Shown here: in pieces, positions 1-10,978 of the stretch | Layout: each line of letters starts with the position of its first letter | Numbering within the stretch: the stretch's first letter is position 1 | DNA from: an uncultured Ureaplasma sp. | Lineage (GTDB): Bacteria > Bacillota_I > Bacilli_A > Mycoplasmatales > Mycoplasmoidaceae | Direction: 5' to 3' | Length of the DNA stretch: 36,366 nucleotides | Assembly (NCBI GenBank): GCA_944322645.1 | Contig: CALUPI010000034.1 | Span: 1-36,366, forward strand | Translations under genes and position numbers: made by a program | The notes under the pieces: generated by a model | The model's input: the letters and a program-made list of their open reading frames with translations, nothing else | Told to the model about the DNA's origin: nothing | Database searches by the model: none

Positions 1-258
1 ACAATTCTTGAAGTTGTTTTAAATTTAAAAGAGGAATTTAGTGATCTAAAAACTAGAGTTGGAAACTTAGAAAATAATTTTAATGAATTTAAAACAGAAG
101 TTAAAAATGATTTAAATAATTTTAAAATTGAAGTAAGGGAAGAATTTAGTAAAGTTAATTCTCGTCTAGATAAACTTGAAAATGATGTTCACATTTTAAA
201 ACAAGACATGAATGCACTTAAATCTGAAGCTATAAAACATGGATGAAATATTAATTAA
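1..258 (+). CDS. Coiled-coil protein, C-terminal part (5' end outside window)
   Basis: Open from base 1 with no start inside the window, ending at TAA 256-258 after 85 codons. One UGA-Trp lies four codons before the stop. The visible part is almost wholly a charged coiled coil with heptad-like repeats (repeated NF-EFKTEV, then LDKLENDVHILK) and ends SEAIKHGWNIN. Its last 43 codons are nearly the same as the C-terminus of the gene at 25874-26248, so the two are paralogues. Short coiled-coil families of this style, such as the M. pneumoniae UPF0134/DUF16 proteins, are repeated around mycoplasma chromosomes, but I cannot confirm family membership. It sits where rpsB usually precedes tsf. Function unknown. 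Confidence 0.8.
121..249 (+). repeat. Dispersed coding repeat, copy 1
   Basis: This 129-base segment aligns without gaps to 26114-26242. By eye I count 9 mismatches, several of them at third codon positions. It codes for the shared C-terminal coiled coil of the two paralogues. Similarity upstream of the segment is weaker. Confidence 0.85.
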
Positions 259-284
259 ATTATGTATTTTTTAACATTTTAGTA

Positions 285-313
285 TTGTTTTAATATAAAG
301 TCTATTTTATAAT
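285..313 (+). promoter_or_regulatory. Promoter for tsf
   Basis: A TTGTTT -35-like hexamer at 285-290 is followed after 17 bases by a perfect TATAAT -10 at 308-313. Transcription would begin near 320, about 33 bases before the tsf ATG, with the ribosome binding site AGGAG at 342-346 between them. Confidence 0.65.
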
Positions 314-352
314 ATGTATAGTAGATACTTTTTTGTAAAATAGGAGTTTAAT

Positions 353-1243
353 ATGGCTACAAAAGCTGAATTAGTAAAGCAATTACGTGCAATGACAAAT
401 GCAGGTATGACAGATTGTATGAAAGCATTAAATGAGACTAATGATGATTTAGATGCTGCAGTTGAATGATTAAGAAAAAATGGTTCAATAAAAGCTGCTA
501 AAAAAGCTGATGCAATTGCTGCTGAAGGATTAGTAGTTGGTAAATTATGATATAATTTAAAAAAAGCAGCAGTAGTTGAAGTCAACTGTCAAACTGATTT
601 TGTTGCTAAAAATGAACAATTTATTGATTTTACAAATCATATTGTTAATGAAATTCTTGAAAAGGTTAATCAAAATGAAGAAATTAATTCACTTGTTATA
701 AACGGAAAAAATATTTTAGAATCTGGTCAAGATTTAACTGCAACAATTGGTGAAAAAATTGCTTTTCGCCGTGGTGAAATTTTAGTTGCTAATAATGATC
801 AAACAATTGGTGTTTATACACACATGAATAATCGTATTGCAACTGCAATATTATTAAATGGGAATGTTAATGAAGAAGTGGCAACTAATGTGGCAATGCA
901 TATAGCTGCAATGAATCCAAAATATATTAATGAATCTGAGGTAAATCAAGATTGATTAAATAAAGAAAGAGAAATTATTTTAGAACAAACTAAATCTGAA
1001 AGTAATAAACCTGCTGAATTCCTAGAAAAAATTGTTGATGGTAGAGTTAATAAGCTTTTAAAAGAAGTTTGCTTAGTTTCTCAACCATATGTAAAAGATC
1101 CAGGAATTACTGTTGGTGAATACTTAAAACAAAATAATGCATCTGCAATTAAGATGATTAATTTTGTATTAGGTGAAGGAATTGAAAAAAAAGTTTCTAA
1201 TTTTGCTGAAGAAGTTGCGCAACAAATGAATCAATCTAAATAA
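353..1243 (+). CDS. tsf: Elongation factor Ts
   Basis: 296 residues, the usual size. EF-Ts is the cytoplasmic nucleotide exchange factor that recycles EF-Tu from its GDP to its GTP form. The N-terminus ([19 protein letters not shown], then TDCMKAL) is the UBA-like EF-Tu binding region, and [14 protein letters not shown] (about residues 78-91) is the family signature. UGA codes for Trp at several sites. AGGAG lies 7 bases before the ATG. It has its own promoter and is followed by a strong hairpin terminator, so it is probably transcribed apart from the pyrH group. rpsB, its usual partner, is not upstream here. Confidence 0.97.
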
Positions 1244-1250
1244 TAATTAT

Positions 1251-1278
1251 AATAATGAAGTTTCTTCATTATTTTTTT
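1251..1278 (+). terminator. Intrinsic terminator after tsf
   Basis: Perfect 10-bp stem, AATAATGAAG (1251-1260) with CTTCATTATT (1264-1273), 3-base loop, followed directly by a T run to 1278. Confidence 0.85.
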
Positions 1279-1301
1279 AAATAATAAATTGAGGTTACAG
1301 T

Positions 1302-2009
1302 ATGAAAAAAAGAGTATTAATAAAGGTATCTGGTGCATATTTAAAAGGTAATAATTCTAGTTTTGATATTGAAAAAATTCAAAATCTAGCCTTACAAGTA
1401 AAAGAGTTATCTAAAGATTATCAAATTGGTTTAGTGGTTGGTGGAGGCAATATTTTTAGAGGTAATCTTGCTTCAAACTATTCTTTAGATCATAATGTTG
1501 GTGATCAAATAGGGATGCTTGCAACTGTAATGAATGGAATTTTATTACAGGATGTTTTTTTAAAGAATAAGATAAAAACTAAAGTATATTCAGCTATCCA
1601 AATAGATAGTGTGTGTGAAATATTTAATTTTAGAAACGTTGACCAATCACTATCTAACGATGAAGTTTGTATATTTGTATCTGGAACTGGTTCACCATAC
1701 TTTACAACTGATACCGGAGCCTCTTTAAGAGCTTGTGAAATTCATGCTGATATAATATTGATGGGAAAAAATGGAGTGGATGGAGTTTATGATAAAGATC
1801 CAACTATTCACAACAATGCAACTCGTTTTGATACATTAACCTATAAACAAGTAATTGAGATGAATTTAAAAGTTATGGATTTATCTTCATTAGTAATGTG
1901 TCAAGAAAATAATATTTCAATAATGGTGTTTAATATTGATGAACCAAATTGTTTTTTAAAAGCTTTAAAAAATGAAATAAAATCTACAAAAATAAATAAA
2001 GGAGAATAA
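1302..2009 (+). CDS. pyrH: UMP kinase
   Basis: 235 residues, normal for the bacterial hexameric UMP kinase of the amino-acid-kinase fold, which phosphorylates UMP to UDP with ATP. Visible motifs are KVSGAYLKG at the N-terminus, the phosphate-binding VVGGGNIFRG (about 46-55), DQIGMLATVMNG, and the nucleotide-binding SGTGSPYFTTDTGA with ADIILMGKNGVDGVYDKDP. No UGA codon is needed. GAGG lies 8 bases before ATG. It feeds UTP/CTP synthesis and shares a pathway with upp and cdd elsewhere in the window. Only one base separates its stop from the frr start, so the two are co-transcribed. Confidence 0.97.
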   Translation: MKKRVLIKVSGAYLKGNNSSFDIEKIQNLALQVKELSKDYQIGLVVGGGNIFRGNLASNYSLDHNVGDQIGMLATVMNGILLQDVFLKNKIKTKVYSAIQIDSVCEIFNFRNVDQSLSNDEVCIFVSGTGSPYFTTDTGASLRACEIHADIILMGKNGVDGVYDKDPTIHNNATRFDTLTYKQVIEMNLKVMDLSSLVMCQENNISIMVFNIDEPNCFLKALKNEIKSTKINKGE

Positions 2010-2010
2010 T

Positions 2011-2565
2011 ATGATTAATTTTGATCATTATAAAAAACAATTCGAAACTGATTTTGAAAAAATAAATGAATGATTATTATCTGAATTTTCTAAATTAAGA
2101 ATTGGAAAAGCTAACCCTGCAATTTTAGATGACATTTTAGTACATGCATATGATGACAAAATGCCTATAAATCAATTAGCCAATCTTAGTATTCCTGATC
2201 CTAGAACTCTAATTATTAAACCTTATGATAAATCCACATTAAAAGATATAGCTGCTGCTATTAATGCTGCAAATATTGGTATAAATCCACAAGTAGATGC
2301 TGATGTCATACGTTTAACATTTAAAGCACCAACTGAGGATGATAGAAAATTATTAGTTAAAAAAGCAAAGTCTCTTGCTGAAGATGCAAAGATTAAAATT
2401 AGACGTTCACGTCAAGAATTGCAAGATGAATTTAAAAAAGATCCAAATGCTTTAGAAGATGATAAAAAGTATTTTCAAAATGAATTAGATGTTATTACTA
2501 AGAATTTCAATAAAAAAATTGATGAAGAACTAGTAAAACGTGAAAAAGAAATAATGACAATCTAA
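2011..2565 (+). CDS. frr: Ribosome recycling factor
   Basis: 184 residues, typical RRF length. With EF-G it splits the post-termination ribosome. The N-terminal helix contains LSEFSKLRIGKANPAILDDI (close to the family LxxxRTGRAxPxLLD pattern), the middle has NLSIPDPRTLIIKPYDKS, and the C-terminal helices carry RRSRQELQDEFKK, all standard RRF landmarks. One UGA-Trp occurs near the N-terminus. The ATG is one base after the pyrH stop and the ribosome binding site GGAG lies inside the pyrH 3' end, indicating translational coupling. The uppS start follows two bases after its stop. Confidence 0.97.
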
Positions 2566-2567
2566 AT

Positions 2568-3251
2568 ATGAATGATTTAAAACATATTGCATTCATAATG
2601 GATGGTAATGGTCGTTGAGCAAAATTAAGAAATAAACCAAGAACATTTGGTCATAAACACGGATTAAGAACAATGAAGGAAATAATTAATTCATGTTTAA
2701 AATTAAATATAGAGTGTGTTAGTTTTTTTGCTTTTTCGACAGAAAATTGAAATCGTCCACATAATGAGGTCAACTATTTACTTAAATTATTAAAAACCGA
2801 AATGTTAAGTGATAGGATAAAACAATGATTTGTTGATAATAATGTTAGATTTATTTGAAATGGCTTTGAAGACAATATTGAAAAAGATATTTTACTTGCT
2901 ATTCGTAAATTAGAATTATTAACAGAAAAAAATTCTAAAATGACAATTCAAATAATGTTTAATTATGGATCAAGACAAAAAATTATTTCTGTATGTAAAA
3001 CCATAATTGACAATAATTTATCTATGGATATTGATAATTTCTCTAAAATAATCAATCCACATAATTTACCGGATTTAGATTTAGTTATCCGTACAAGTGG
3101 GGAAAATAGACTTAGTAATTTTATGTTATGAGAAATCAGTTATAGTGAAATAATTTTTAATAACACATTATGACCAGATTATAACAATAAAAGTTTGTTA
3201 GAAGATATTGAGAATTATAATAAAAGAGTACGTAGGTTTGGAAGAATATAA
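2568..3251 (+). CDS. uppS: Isoprenyl (undecaprenyl) diphosphate synthase
   Basis: 227 residues. The cis-prenyltransferase signature begins at once: HIAFIMDGNGRWAK with the Mg-binding Asp, followed by FGHKHGLRTMKEII, SFFAFSTENWNRP and, near the C-terminus, LDLVIRTSGENRLSNFMLW for diphosphate binding. It condenses isopentenyl diphosphate units into a long polyprenyl diphosphate carrier. In a wall-less cell the lipid would serve glycan or lipid-linked chemistry rather than peptidoglycan; that is inference. Several UGA-Trp codons occur at conserved Trp sites, including NGRW. It sits with cdsA and dxr, so precursor synthesis and use are linked in one operon. Confidence 0.94.
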
Positions 3252-3253
3252 TA

Positions 3254-4345
3254 ATGTTATTAAATACAATAAAAACTAATGAATTATCTCAAAAAACAAA
3301 AAGCAACATGAAACAAAGAGTGTCTTCATCAGTTTTTATGTTTTTATTTTTAGCATTTATATTTATTATTGGTGTATTTGCTGATAATACTAATAATTGA
3401 TCTCCATTTACATCTATTGAAATACGAACAATATTTGCATGAATATATTTAGTTGCTTTTGTACCATTAATAATAATATGTGCAAAGGAAATTGCTAATA
3501 TATATTATAAATTTTTATGAATACCATTTTTACTAATTATTTTAAATATGATGGTATTAATATATGCACCAACATTAGTTTATTTTTTGAAATATTATGG
3601 CTACATCAATTTAGAAGTGGGTACATTTTATGATACATTAACATTAACTAATATTTTTGCAATTACATTAGCGGTTTGTATTGCATTTGTAGTAATTATT
3701 AATACTATTTTGTTATTTTGTTATTCATCATTTACAATTAAAAATTTTATTATTTTTAACTTATTAGTTGGTGTTGTTTCTGGTTTTTACTTAGGAATTT
3801 TCTTCTTTATGTTTACAAGAGGATTTTTGACATTGTTATGAATTATGATGATTGTTTTTTGTAGTGACATTTTTGCATATTTGGGTGGAATATTGTTTGG
3901 TAAGCATAAAATGGCTCCAAAAATTAGCCCTAAAAAAACATGAGAAGGATTTGGTGTTGGACAAATAATGACTATTGGTGTTGGATTATTGATGTTATTT
4001 GCATTTTCATATATAAAACACAATCCTGATGTTTTACGTCAAATTTTTGGTATTCAATTCCAAAAAGAACTAACATATGTGAATGGTTCAGAAATTGCAA
4101 ATCGCCCACTTTGATGATTTAATATGTTTATAATTTTAACAACAATGTCATTATTAAGTGTATTTGGTGATTTAACATATAGTTGATTTAAAAGAAAATA
4201 TAGAATCAAAGATTATGGTAGTATTTTACCTGGACATGGTGGAATAATTGATAGAATAGATTCTCACTCTGTAGTTATTAGTTTTTATTTTGTGTTAAGT
4301 TTTTTTATAGCATTAGGAGCGAAAACAGTAGTGTTTTTTGGATAA
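3254..4345 (+). CDS. cdsA: Phosphatidate cytidylyltransferase
   Basis: 363 residues, a polytopic inner-membrane enzyme converting phosphatidic acid and CTP to CDP-diacylglycerol, the branch point to phosphatidylglycerol and cardiolipin. About eight hydrophobic segments are visible. The C-terminal CDP-alcohol signature is intact: S[12 protein letters not shown] then [12 protein letters not shown] (about residues 312-338). It is longer than the roughly 270-290-residue enzymes of many bacteria because of a cytoplasmic N-terminal segment and an extended middle. The ATG lies two bases after the uppS stop, and the dxr ATG is two bases after its own stop, so expression is operonic. Confidence 0.94.
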
Positions 4346-4347
4346 AT

Positions 4348-5448
4348 ATGAAAAAAATTTTAATATGTGGAATTACTGGTAGTATTGGGCAACAAGCATT
4401 AGACTGTCTAGAAAATTTTAAGATTGTAGGTTTTAGTTTTAATAATAATATAAAACTAGCAAAGAAATTACATGAAAAATTTCCTGATTCCCACATTTAT
4501 AGTCCTAGTGTAATGAGCTTAAACACTGTAAATAATTTTGAAGAATTAATAAAAAAAACAACACCAGATCTTATTTTAAATGCAATAGTAGGTTTTGATG
4601 GTATTCATATAACTAGAATTGCTATTGAAAATAATATAGATTTAGCATTAGCAAATAAAGAATCTTTAGTAGTTGCAGGTTCTATAATTCAAAAATATTT
4701 AAAGAATTCTTTATCAAAAATTTTTCCTGTTGATAGTGAACATTCAAGTTTATATGAACTAATTCATAATAGTCCAAAAAAAATAAAAAAAATATATATT
4801 ACTGCTAGTGGAGGACCATTTTATAAAATGGACAATCCATATTCCAAAGATATTAATTTTAGCAAAGCAATTAATCATCCAAAATGATCAATGGGATATA
4901 AAATTTCTATTGATAGTGCTACATTGATTAACAAGGCTTTTGAAATTATTGAAGCTCATTATTTATATCCAGATTATGAAATTGAAGCATTATATCATCC
5001 TGAATGCTATGTTCATAGTATGGTTGAATATATTGATAATACAATATGAATGAATGCTAGTGAACCAAATATGAAATCTTCAATTAATTTAGCAATTAAT
5101 AATTTTAGACCTATAAATGCAAAAATTAGTTCTATAAATTTTAATAAATTTCAATTGTCATTTGATGTAATTGATGCCAATAAATGATTACCAATAAAAT
5201 GAGCAAATCAATTAATCAATAGCAATAAAAACATTATTGGTTTAATAATGTGTGTTTTAGATGATTATTTAATTCAACTATTTAAAGAAAATATTATTAA
5301 ATTTAATAATATAATTGAATACATCAATTTTTTTATTAACAAGTATGATTCATACAAAATCAATGATTGAAATGATATATATCTTTGAAAAAATAAATTG
5401 ATTTCTGAATGTAAAATTTTAATAGAGGAAAAATATGGAAAAAATTAA
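4348..5448 (+). CDS. dxr: 1-deoxy-D-xylulose 5-phosphate reductoisomerase
   Basis: 366 residues, slightly shorter than the 380-400 usual. It catalyses the NADPH-dependent committed step of the methylerythritol phosphate route to isoprenoids. NADPH-binding [14 protein letters not shown] is at residues 5-18. [25 protein letters not shown] (metal-binding Asp and Glu), ITASGGPFY and [17 protein letters not shown] with [13 protein letters not shown] are all present, so the active site looks complete. The C-terminal helical domain is less conserved. Its stop overlaps the polC start by 14 bases. The MEP route is patchy among Mollicutes. Its presence next to uppS supports a working polyprenyl supply. 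Confidence 0.95.
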
Positions 5449-8400
5449 TAAAATATTATCACTCATAAATGTTTTAAATGAACAGGACATTAGTAATATA
5501 GTTTCATGTGTTTTTGAACATGAAACGCATTTTGATAATGATAAGAATATAGTTATAAATTTACATATGAATAAAGGCGTGGAAATTGCAATAATTGAAA
5601 AGATTCATAATTTTAATAACTCACAGAATGCTATTAAAATAAATTTAAAATTCGATTTTTCTAAAATTGAAACGGAATGATTAAAAATATATTTATTTGA
5701 TTTTGTGCAAAAAACAAAAAGCGAATTATTAAAAAAGAGTTTAAATAGACAATCATGCTTATTTAACAATAATAATCTAGTTATCGATTTTATTACAGAT
5801 AATGAATTAGATATGTGAAAAAAACATGAATCATCATTAATTGAATATGTTAATCAAAAATTTGGTTATGTTTTAAAAGAATTTGAATATTGTAAAAATT
5901 CTAGCTATGATACATATATTAAAAATCAAGATGAAAAATTAATTAACAATATTATTAATGATAACAAGATATCTAATACTTATAAATCTAAATCTTTTAG
6001 TAATAATTGTTCGTATAATTATAAAAATAAAAATTGAATCAATACTCCATCTACTAACATAATTGATATTGATAATCCAATGGCTAGCTATGTTATTAAA
6101 GGACAAATATTTAATATTAAAAAAGATCAATTAAAAAATGGTGCATATTTTATCTCATATTATGTTACTGATTTTAGTTCATCTATTGTTATTAAAAGAT
6201 ATGTTACAGATATTAATAAATTTAATGATGAATTATCTATTAATGATTGAATTTGTGCATATATATCATTACAACAAAATCCAGGAGACCCTTCACAATT
6301 TATTGGAAAGTTTATAGATTATAACAAAATTGAACCTCTTATTATTGATGAAATTGATAATTCTCCAATTAAGAGAATTGAATTTAATATCCATAGTAAA
6401 ATGTCAGCGTATGATGGATTAATTGATCCAAATAGCTTAAAAGATTTCTTAATTCAAAACCAAATGACAAGATTTGCAATTACTGATCGTTATAATGTTC
6501 AATCTTTTCCTGAAATTATGAAAACTTTTAAAAATTCAGATATTAAACCAATTTATGGTATAGAAATGGAAATTTTACCATCTAAAATTGCTGCAGTTAT
6601 TAATCCTAAAGACTTAAATTTATGATCTCAAGAATATATTGTTTTTGATATTGAAACAACTGGATTGTATCCTGAATTTGATGATGTTATTGAATTTGGT
6701 GCAACTAAGGTTAAAAATGGAGTAATAGTTGATAAAATACAATTTTTTATAAAACCAAATATTCCAATATCTCAAAAAACTACTGAAATTACTGGAATTA
6801 AGGAAAATGATTTAATTGATGCAATTGATCAAAAAGCTGGATTATTGAAAATTAAAGAATATTTAGGTGATTCTATTTTAGTGGCTCATAACGGAATTAA
6901 TTTTGATATTAATTTTATTAATTGTAAATTAAATTATTATAATTTGGAACCTATTTCTAATACATTGATAGACACTTTACTAATTTCAAGAGGATATAAT
7001 AAAAATTTTAAATCTCATTCCTTGGAATCAATTTGTAAAAAGTATAAAATAGAATACAACAAAAATGAAGCTCATAGAGCTGATTATGATGCATTAGTTT
7101 TAAGTTATTTATGAATTGAATTAATGAAAAAATTTATGAATGATGGTATAAATTCGATTAGTGAATTGAATGACTTTATTCAAAATGAATCATTATATAC
7201 ATCTATGATTGGCAGTTTTGTATTAGTATATGCAAAAAATCAGTCAGGTATTAGAGATTTATATGGATTAGTTTCTAAATCTCATTCTACTTTTTTATAT
7301 GGAAGGCCAACAATTAATATTGATGAAATTAAAAATTTTTCTAATAATTTATTGATTGCTAATGCACCAATTGATTCAGATATTTTTAATGCGGCATTGT
7401 CAAAAACTGATGAATTATTGAAAGAAGAAATTTTAAAATATGATTTTATTACAGTTCCTCCACCATCTGGTTTTTATCATGAAATATATGCAGAAAATAT
7501 AAGTGAAAAAAATGTTCAATTAGCTATAAAGAGAATTATTAAATTTTCACAATTATTAAATAAAAAAGTAATTGCAGTATCAAATGCTTATTACTTAAAA
7601 AATGAAGATGATGATTTTTATAATTTATATGTAAATACACCTGTATTAAATAGACGAAATCACAGATTTTTAAAATATGGCAAGCATCCCAAATTGTTTT
7701 TTAGAACTACAAAACAAATGATTGATGAATTTTCTTTTTTAGAAGATCAAAAAATAATTGAAGATGTTGTTATAAACAATACAATTGATATTGCTAATTT
7801 AATTGATATTAATGTTTTACCCTTGCAATCAAAATTATATCCTCCCAAAATTGAAGGTGTTAATGAAAATGTGGAATCTACAGTTTACAAAAATGCACAT
7901 GCATTATATGGTGAAGAACTACCTGAAATAGTTCAAAAACGTATAGAAAAAGAATTAAAATCTATTATTAATAATGGTTATGCTGTTGTTTATTGAATTT
8001 CACATTTACTAGTTGAAAAATCAATAAATGATGGTTATGTTGTTGGTTCTAGAGGATCGGTCGGGTCATCATTAGTTGCAACATTTCTTAATATTACAGA
8101 TGTTAATCCATTACAACCACATTATTTGTGTTCTAATTGTAAATTTTCTGATTTTAATGTTGATTTAGAAAAATATAATGATGGTTATGATTTACCATAT
8201 ATTCATTGTCCAAATTGTGGAGAATTAATGCATGGTGAAGGTCATAATATTCCTTTTGAAACATTCTTAGGATTTAATGGTGACAAGGTTCCAGATATTG
8301 ATTTAAATTTTTCTGGAGTGTATCAACCAAATGCCCATAATTTTATTAAGGAAATGTTTGGTGTAGATAGAACATTTCGTGCTGGAACAATTAGTACAGT

Positions 8401-9745
8401 TGCTGAAAAAACATCATTTCAAAATGCAAGAGAATATTTTGAAAAAATTGGTAAAAATGTATCAAAAGCCGAAATTGAAAGATATGCAATTAAATGCCAA
8501 GATGTTAAAAGAACAACAGGCCAACACCCTGGTGGTATCATTGTAGTACCAAAAGATATGTCAATCTATGATTTTACACCATATAATTATCCTGCAGATG
8601 ATAAATCCCAAGATTGATTTACAACGCATTTTGCATTTGAACATATTCATGATAATTTATTAAAATTTGATATATTAGGACATGATAATCCTACTATATT
8701 AAAAATGTTAAAAGACTTAACTGGTGTGGACCCTAATGATATTCCTAATTATGATCCTGAAACTATGAGCTTATTTTCTTCATTAGATGCTTTAAAAATA
8801 AACCCTAGTGATATTAATGGTGAAACAACAGGTGCTTTGAGTTTACCTGAATTTGGTACTCCATTTGTGCGCGAAATGCTAAATCAGACTAAACCAAAAA
8901 GCTTTTCGGATTTAATAAGAATATCTGGGTTATCTCATGGTACTGATGTTTGATTAGGAAATGCACAAGATTTGATTAATAATCAAGGACTTAGTTTAAA
9001 TGATATTATTGGTTGTAGAGATGATATAATGGTATATTTAATTCAGCATGGAATTGATTCATTAACATCTTTTCAAATAATGGAAGATGTTAGAAAGGGC
9101 AAGAAAATTAAACCCGAACATCAAAAAATATTGGAAGAAAATAATGTACCAAAATGGTATATAGAATCATGTAATAAAATTAAGTATATGTTTCCAAAGG
9201 CACATGCAACTGCATATGTTATGCATGCATGAAAATTTGCATGATATAAAATTCATTATCCTCTAGAATATTATGCTTCATATTTTTCAATTAAACCGAG
9301 TGTGTTTAATATTAAAATTATGTGTGAAGGTTACTCATCTATTAAGTCTGAATTAGAAAGAATTAATAAGGCATTGTCTAATCCTAAATTAAAAAACACA
9401 ATTAGCACTAAAGATAAAGATTTGGTTTCGTTATATGAAATTGCATTAGAAATGTATTCTCGTGGGTATAAATTCCAAATGCTAGATATTAATGTATCTG
9501 ACGCTAAAAATTTTATAGTGAATTATGATTTAAATTCAATTATTTGTCCTTTTACTTCTATTGATGGTTTAGGTGAACAAGTTGCTGACTCTATAATTAA
9601 TTCAAGAAATTATAAATCTTTTAAATCTCTTGAAGATTTTGAAAATAGGACAAAGGTTACAAAGCAACATTTAAAATTAATGTCTGATTTGCATATATTA
9701 GACAATTTGAAAGAGAATGATCAATTATCATTATTTGATATTTAA
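5435..9745 (+). CDS. polC: DNA polymerase III alpha subunit, PolC type
   Basis: 1436 residues, the normal PolC size. It is the replicative polymerase with built-in proofreading. Order of parts: N-terminal OB-type region; first PHP half (about 314-385); DEDD exonuclease (FDIETTGL with D405/E407, then VAHNGINFD and HRADYDA); second PHP half; zinc-binding Cys pairs (CSNC at 899-902 and CPNC downstream); palm Asp residues in PDIDLNFSG (D954, D956) and FDILGHD (D1079); and a C-terminal clamp-binding QLSLF at 1430-1434. The PHP metal site looks degenerate (see findings). The start was chosen because GAGGAAAA precedes this ATG; it overlaps dxr by 14 bases. Many UGA-Trp codons. rseP and proS, which often lie between dxr and polC in Firmicutes, are absent. 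Confidence 0.97.
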
Positions 9746-9814
9746 TTAGTCATAAAGTTAAAGTATTAGATTTGTTAATTTAATAAAAAATGATTTTAAA
9801 AATTATAAATATTA

Positions 9815-10525
9815 TTAGTAATAATCTTTTACATTTGAGATAACCATTTGAATATCATCATCATCTTCACATGAATCAAAAAATTTATCTAATTTAATTT
9901 TTTCTTCTTCACTAATTTCTATTTCATTAACTGGGATATGTTTAATTTCAAATGATTCTATTTGAATTTGAGATTCATCAAACGCGTTTTTAACTTTATA
10001 AAAGTCATTTGTTTCCACAAGTACTTCATAAAATTCAGAAAATTCATGAACATCAATAATATTAAAGTCTATTGTAATTTCTAAAATTCTATTTTCATCA
10101 ATATATTTTTTATTAATTAAAAACACACCATATTCATTAAACAACATTTTTACACTATTTGGTTTTGAAATTTCACCATGTAATTTTGAAAAATATCCAC
10201 GAACATTACTAATTGTTCTTTGTTCATTATCTGTTAAAGCTTTAACGATGATTGCAATCCCTTTTGGTCCATATCCTTCATATAATATTTCTTTTAGAAT
10301 TTCAGGATCTTTTGTTGCACCATTAATATTTTTTTGAATTGAGTCACGACTTAAGTTATTTTGTAATGCTCTTTGGATAGCAGCTTTCAATCTAGGATTT
10401 GCATCTGGATTTGGCCCTCCTACTTTTGCGGCTGCTTTAATTTCTTTTGCACATTTCATTCAAATTTTTGATTGTTGTTGTTGTTTTTTATTAATTCCAC
10501 TTGCAATTAAATGTTTACGAGGCAT
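9815..10525 (-). CDS. YebC/PmpR-family regulatory or translation-factor protein
   Basis: 236 residues, as expected for the family. Recent work links YebC-type proteins to relief of ribosome stalling, and older work to transcription regulation; either role is cytoplasmic. The start lies upstream of a UGA-Trp: MPRKHLIASGINKKQQQQ is followed by W-MKCAKEIKAAAKVGGPNPDANPRLKAAI, the typical YebC beginning. AGGAGAAAT precedes the ATG. The middle contains YEGYGPKGIAIIVKALTDN, the family hallmark, with the RGYFSKLHGE stretch. The C-terminus is acidic (ESCEDDDD-type run). It is the last gene of the rpsO operon, 10 bases after the preceding stop, and converges with polC across 69 bases. Confidence 0.92.
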
Positions 10526-10535
10526 AATATTTCTC

Positions 10536-10970
10536 CTAAATAATTTTTGGCATAGGGCGAACATAGTCACCAATATTGATAGATAATTGTTCAATCCCAT
10601 TTACTGGTAATACAATAATATGAGATAGATGTTCAAAATTTAAAGATATACTATTTGGCGAAGCATTTTTAAAGGTATTTGTTACTTCTCACATTAAATT
10701 TAAAACAACAATATCATATGAATAATTATAATTAAAATTATCATAACTTAATACAGCATTTATAAAATATGAATATTCATAATTAAATTTATTTATTGGA
10801 GCAAGAATTGTATCTATATCATTTTTACTTTTTAATCAAATAATTTTTAGTTTTGTTTCTATATTATTAATATATAAATTGTGTTTTAAAATATTTGATT
10901 GTCTTTTTACTGAATTTATAATTCATTGTCTTTTTTGATTATTTTTTTGAATAGATTTAAATAATTTCAT
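10536..10970 (-). CDS. Hypothetical protein, 144 residues
   Basis: I do not recognise this protein. It reads openly from ATG 10970 to TAG 10536 when UGA is taken as Trp (three such codons), and would appear broken under the standard code. It is basic at the N-terminus (MKLFKSIQKNNQKRQW) and asparagine-, tyrosine- and isoleucine-rich through the middle. The C-terminal third has short beta-like stretches (HIIVLPVNGIEQLSINIGDY). No signal peptide or membrane helix is evident, so it is probably cytoplasmic. It starts 8 bases after the upstream membrane-protein gene and ends 10 bases before yebC, so it is very likely a real operon member. Confidence 0.75.
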
Positions 10971-10978
10971 ATTTATAA

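Noticed and set aside
3787-4023. Minus-strand reading of 78 codons opposite cdsA
   Set aside because: It is a shadow of the well supported cdsA frame and has no ribosome binding site or family match.
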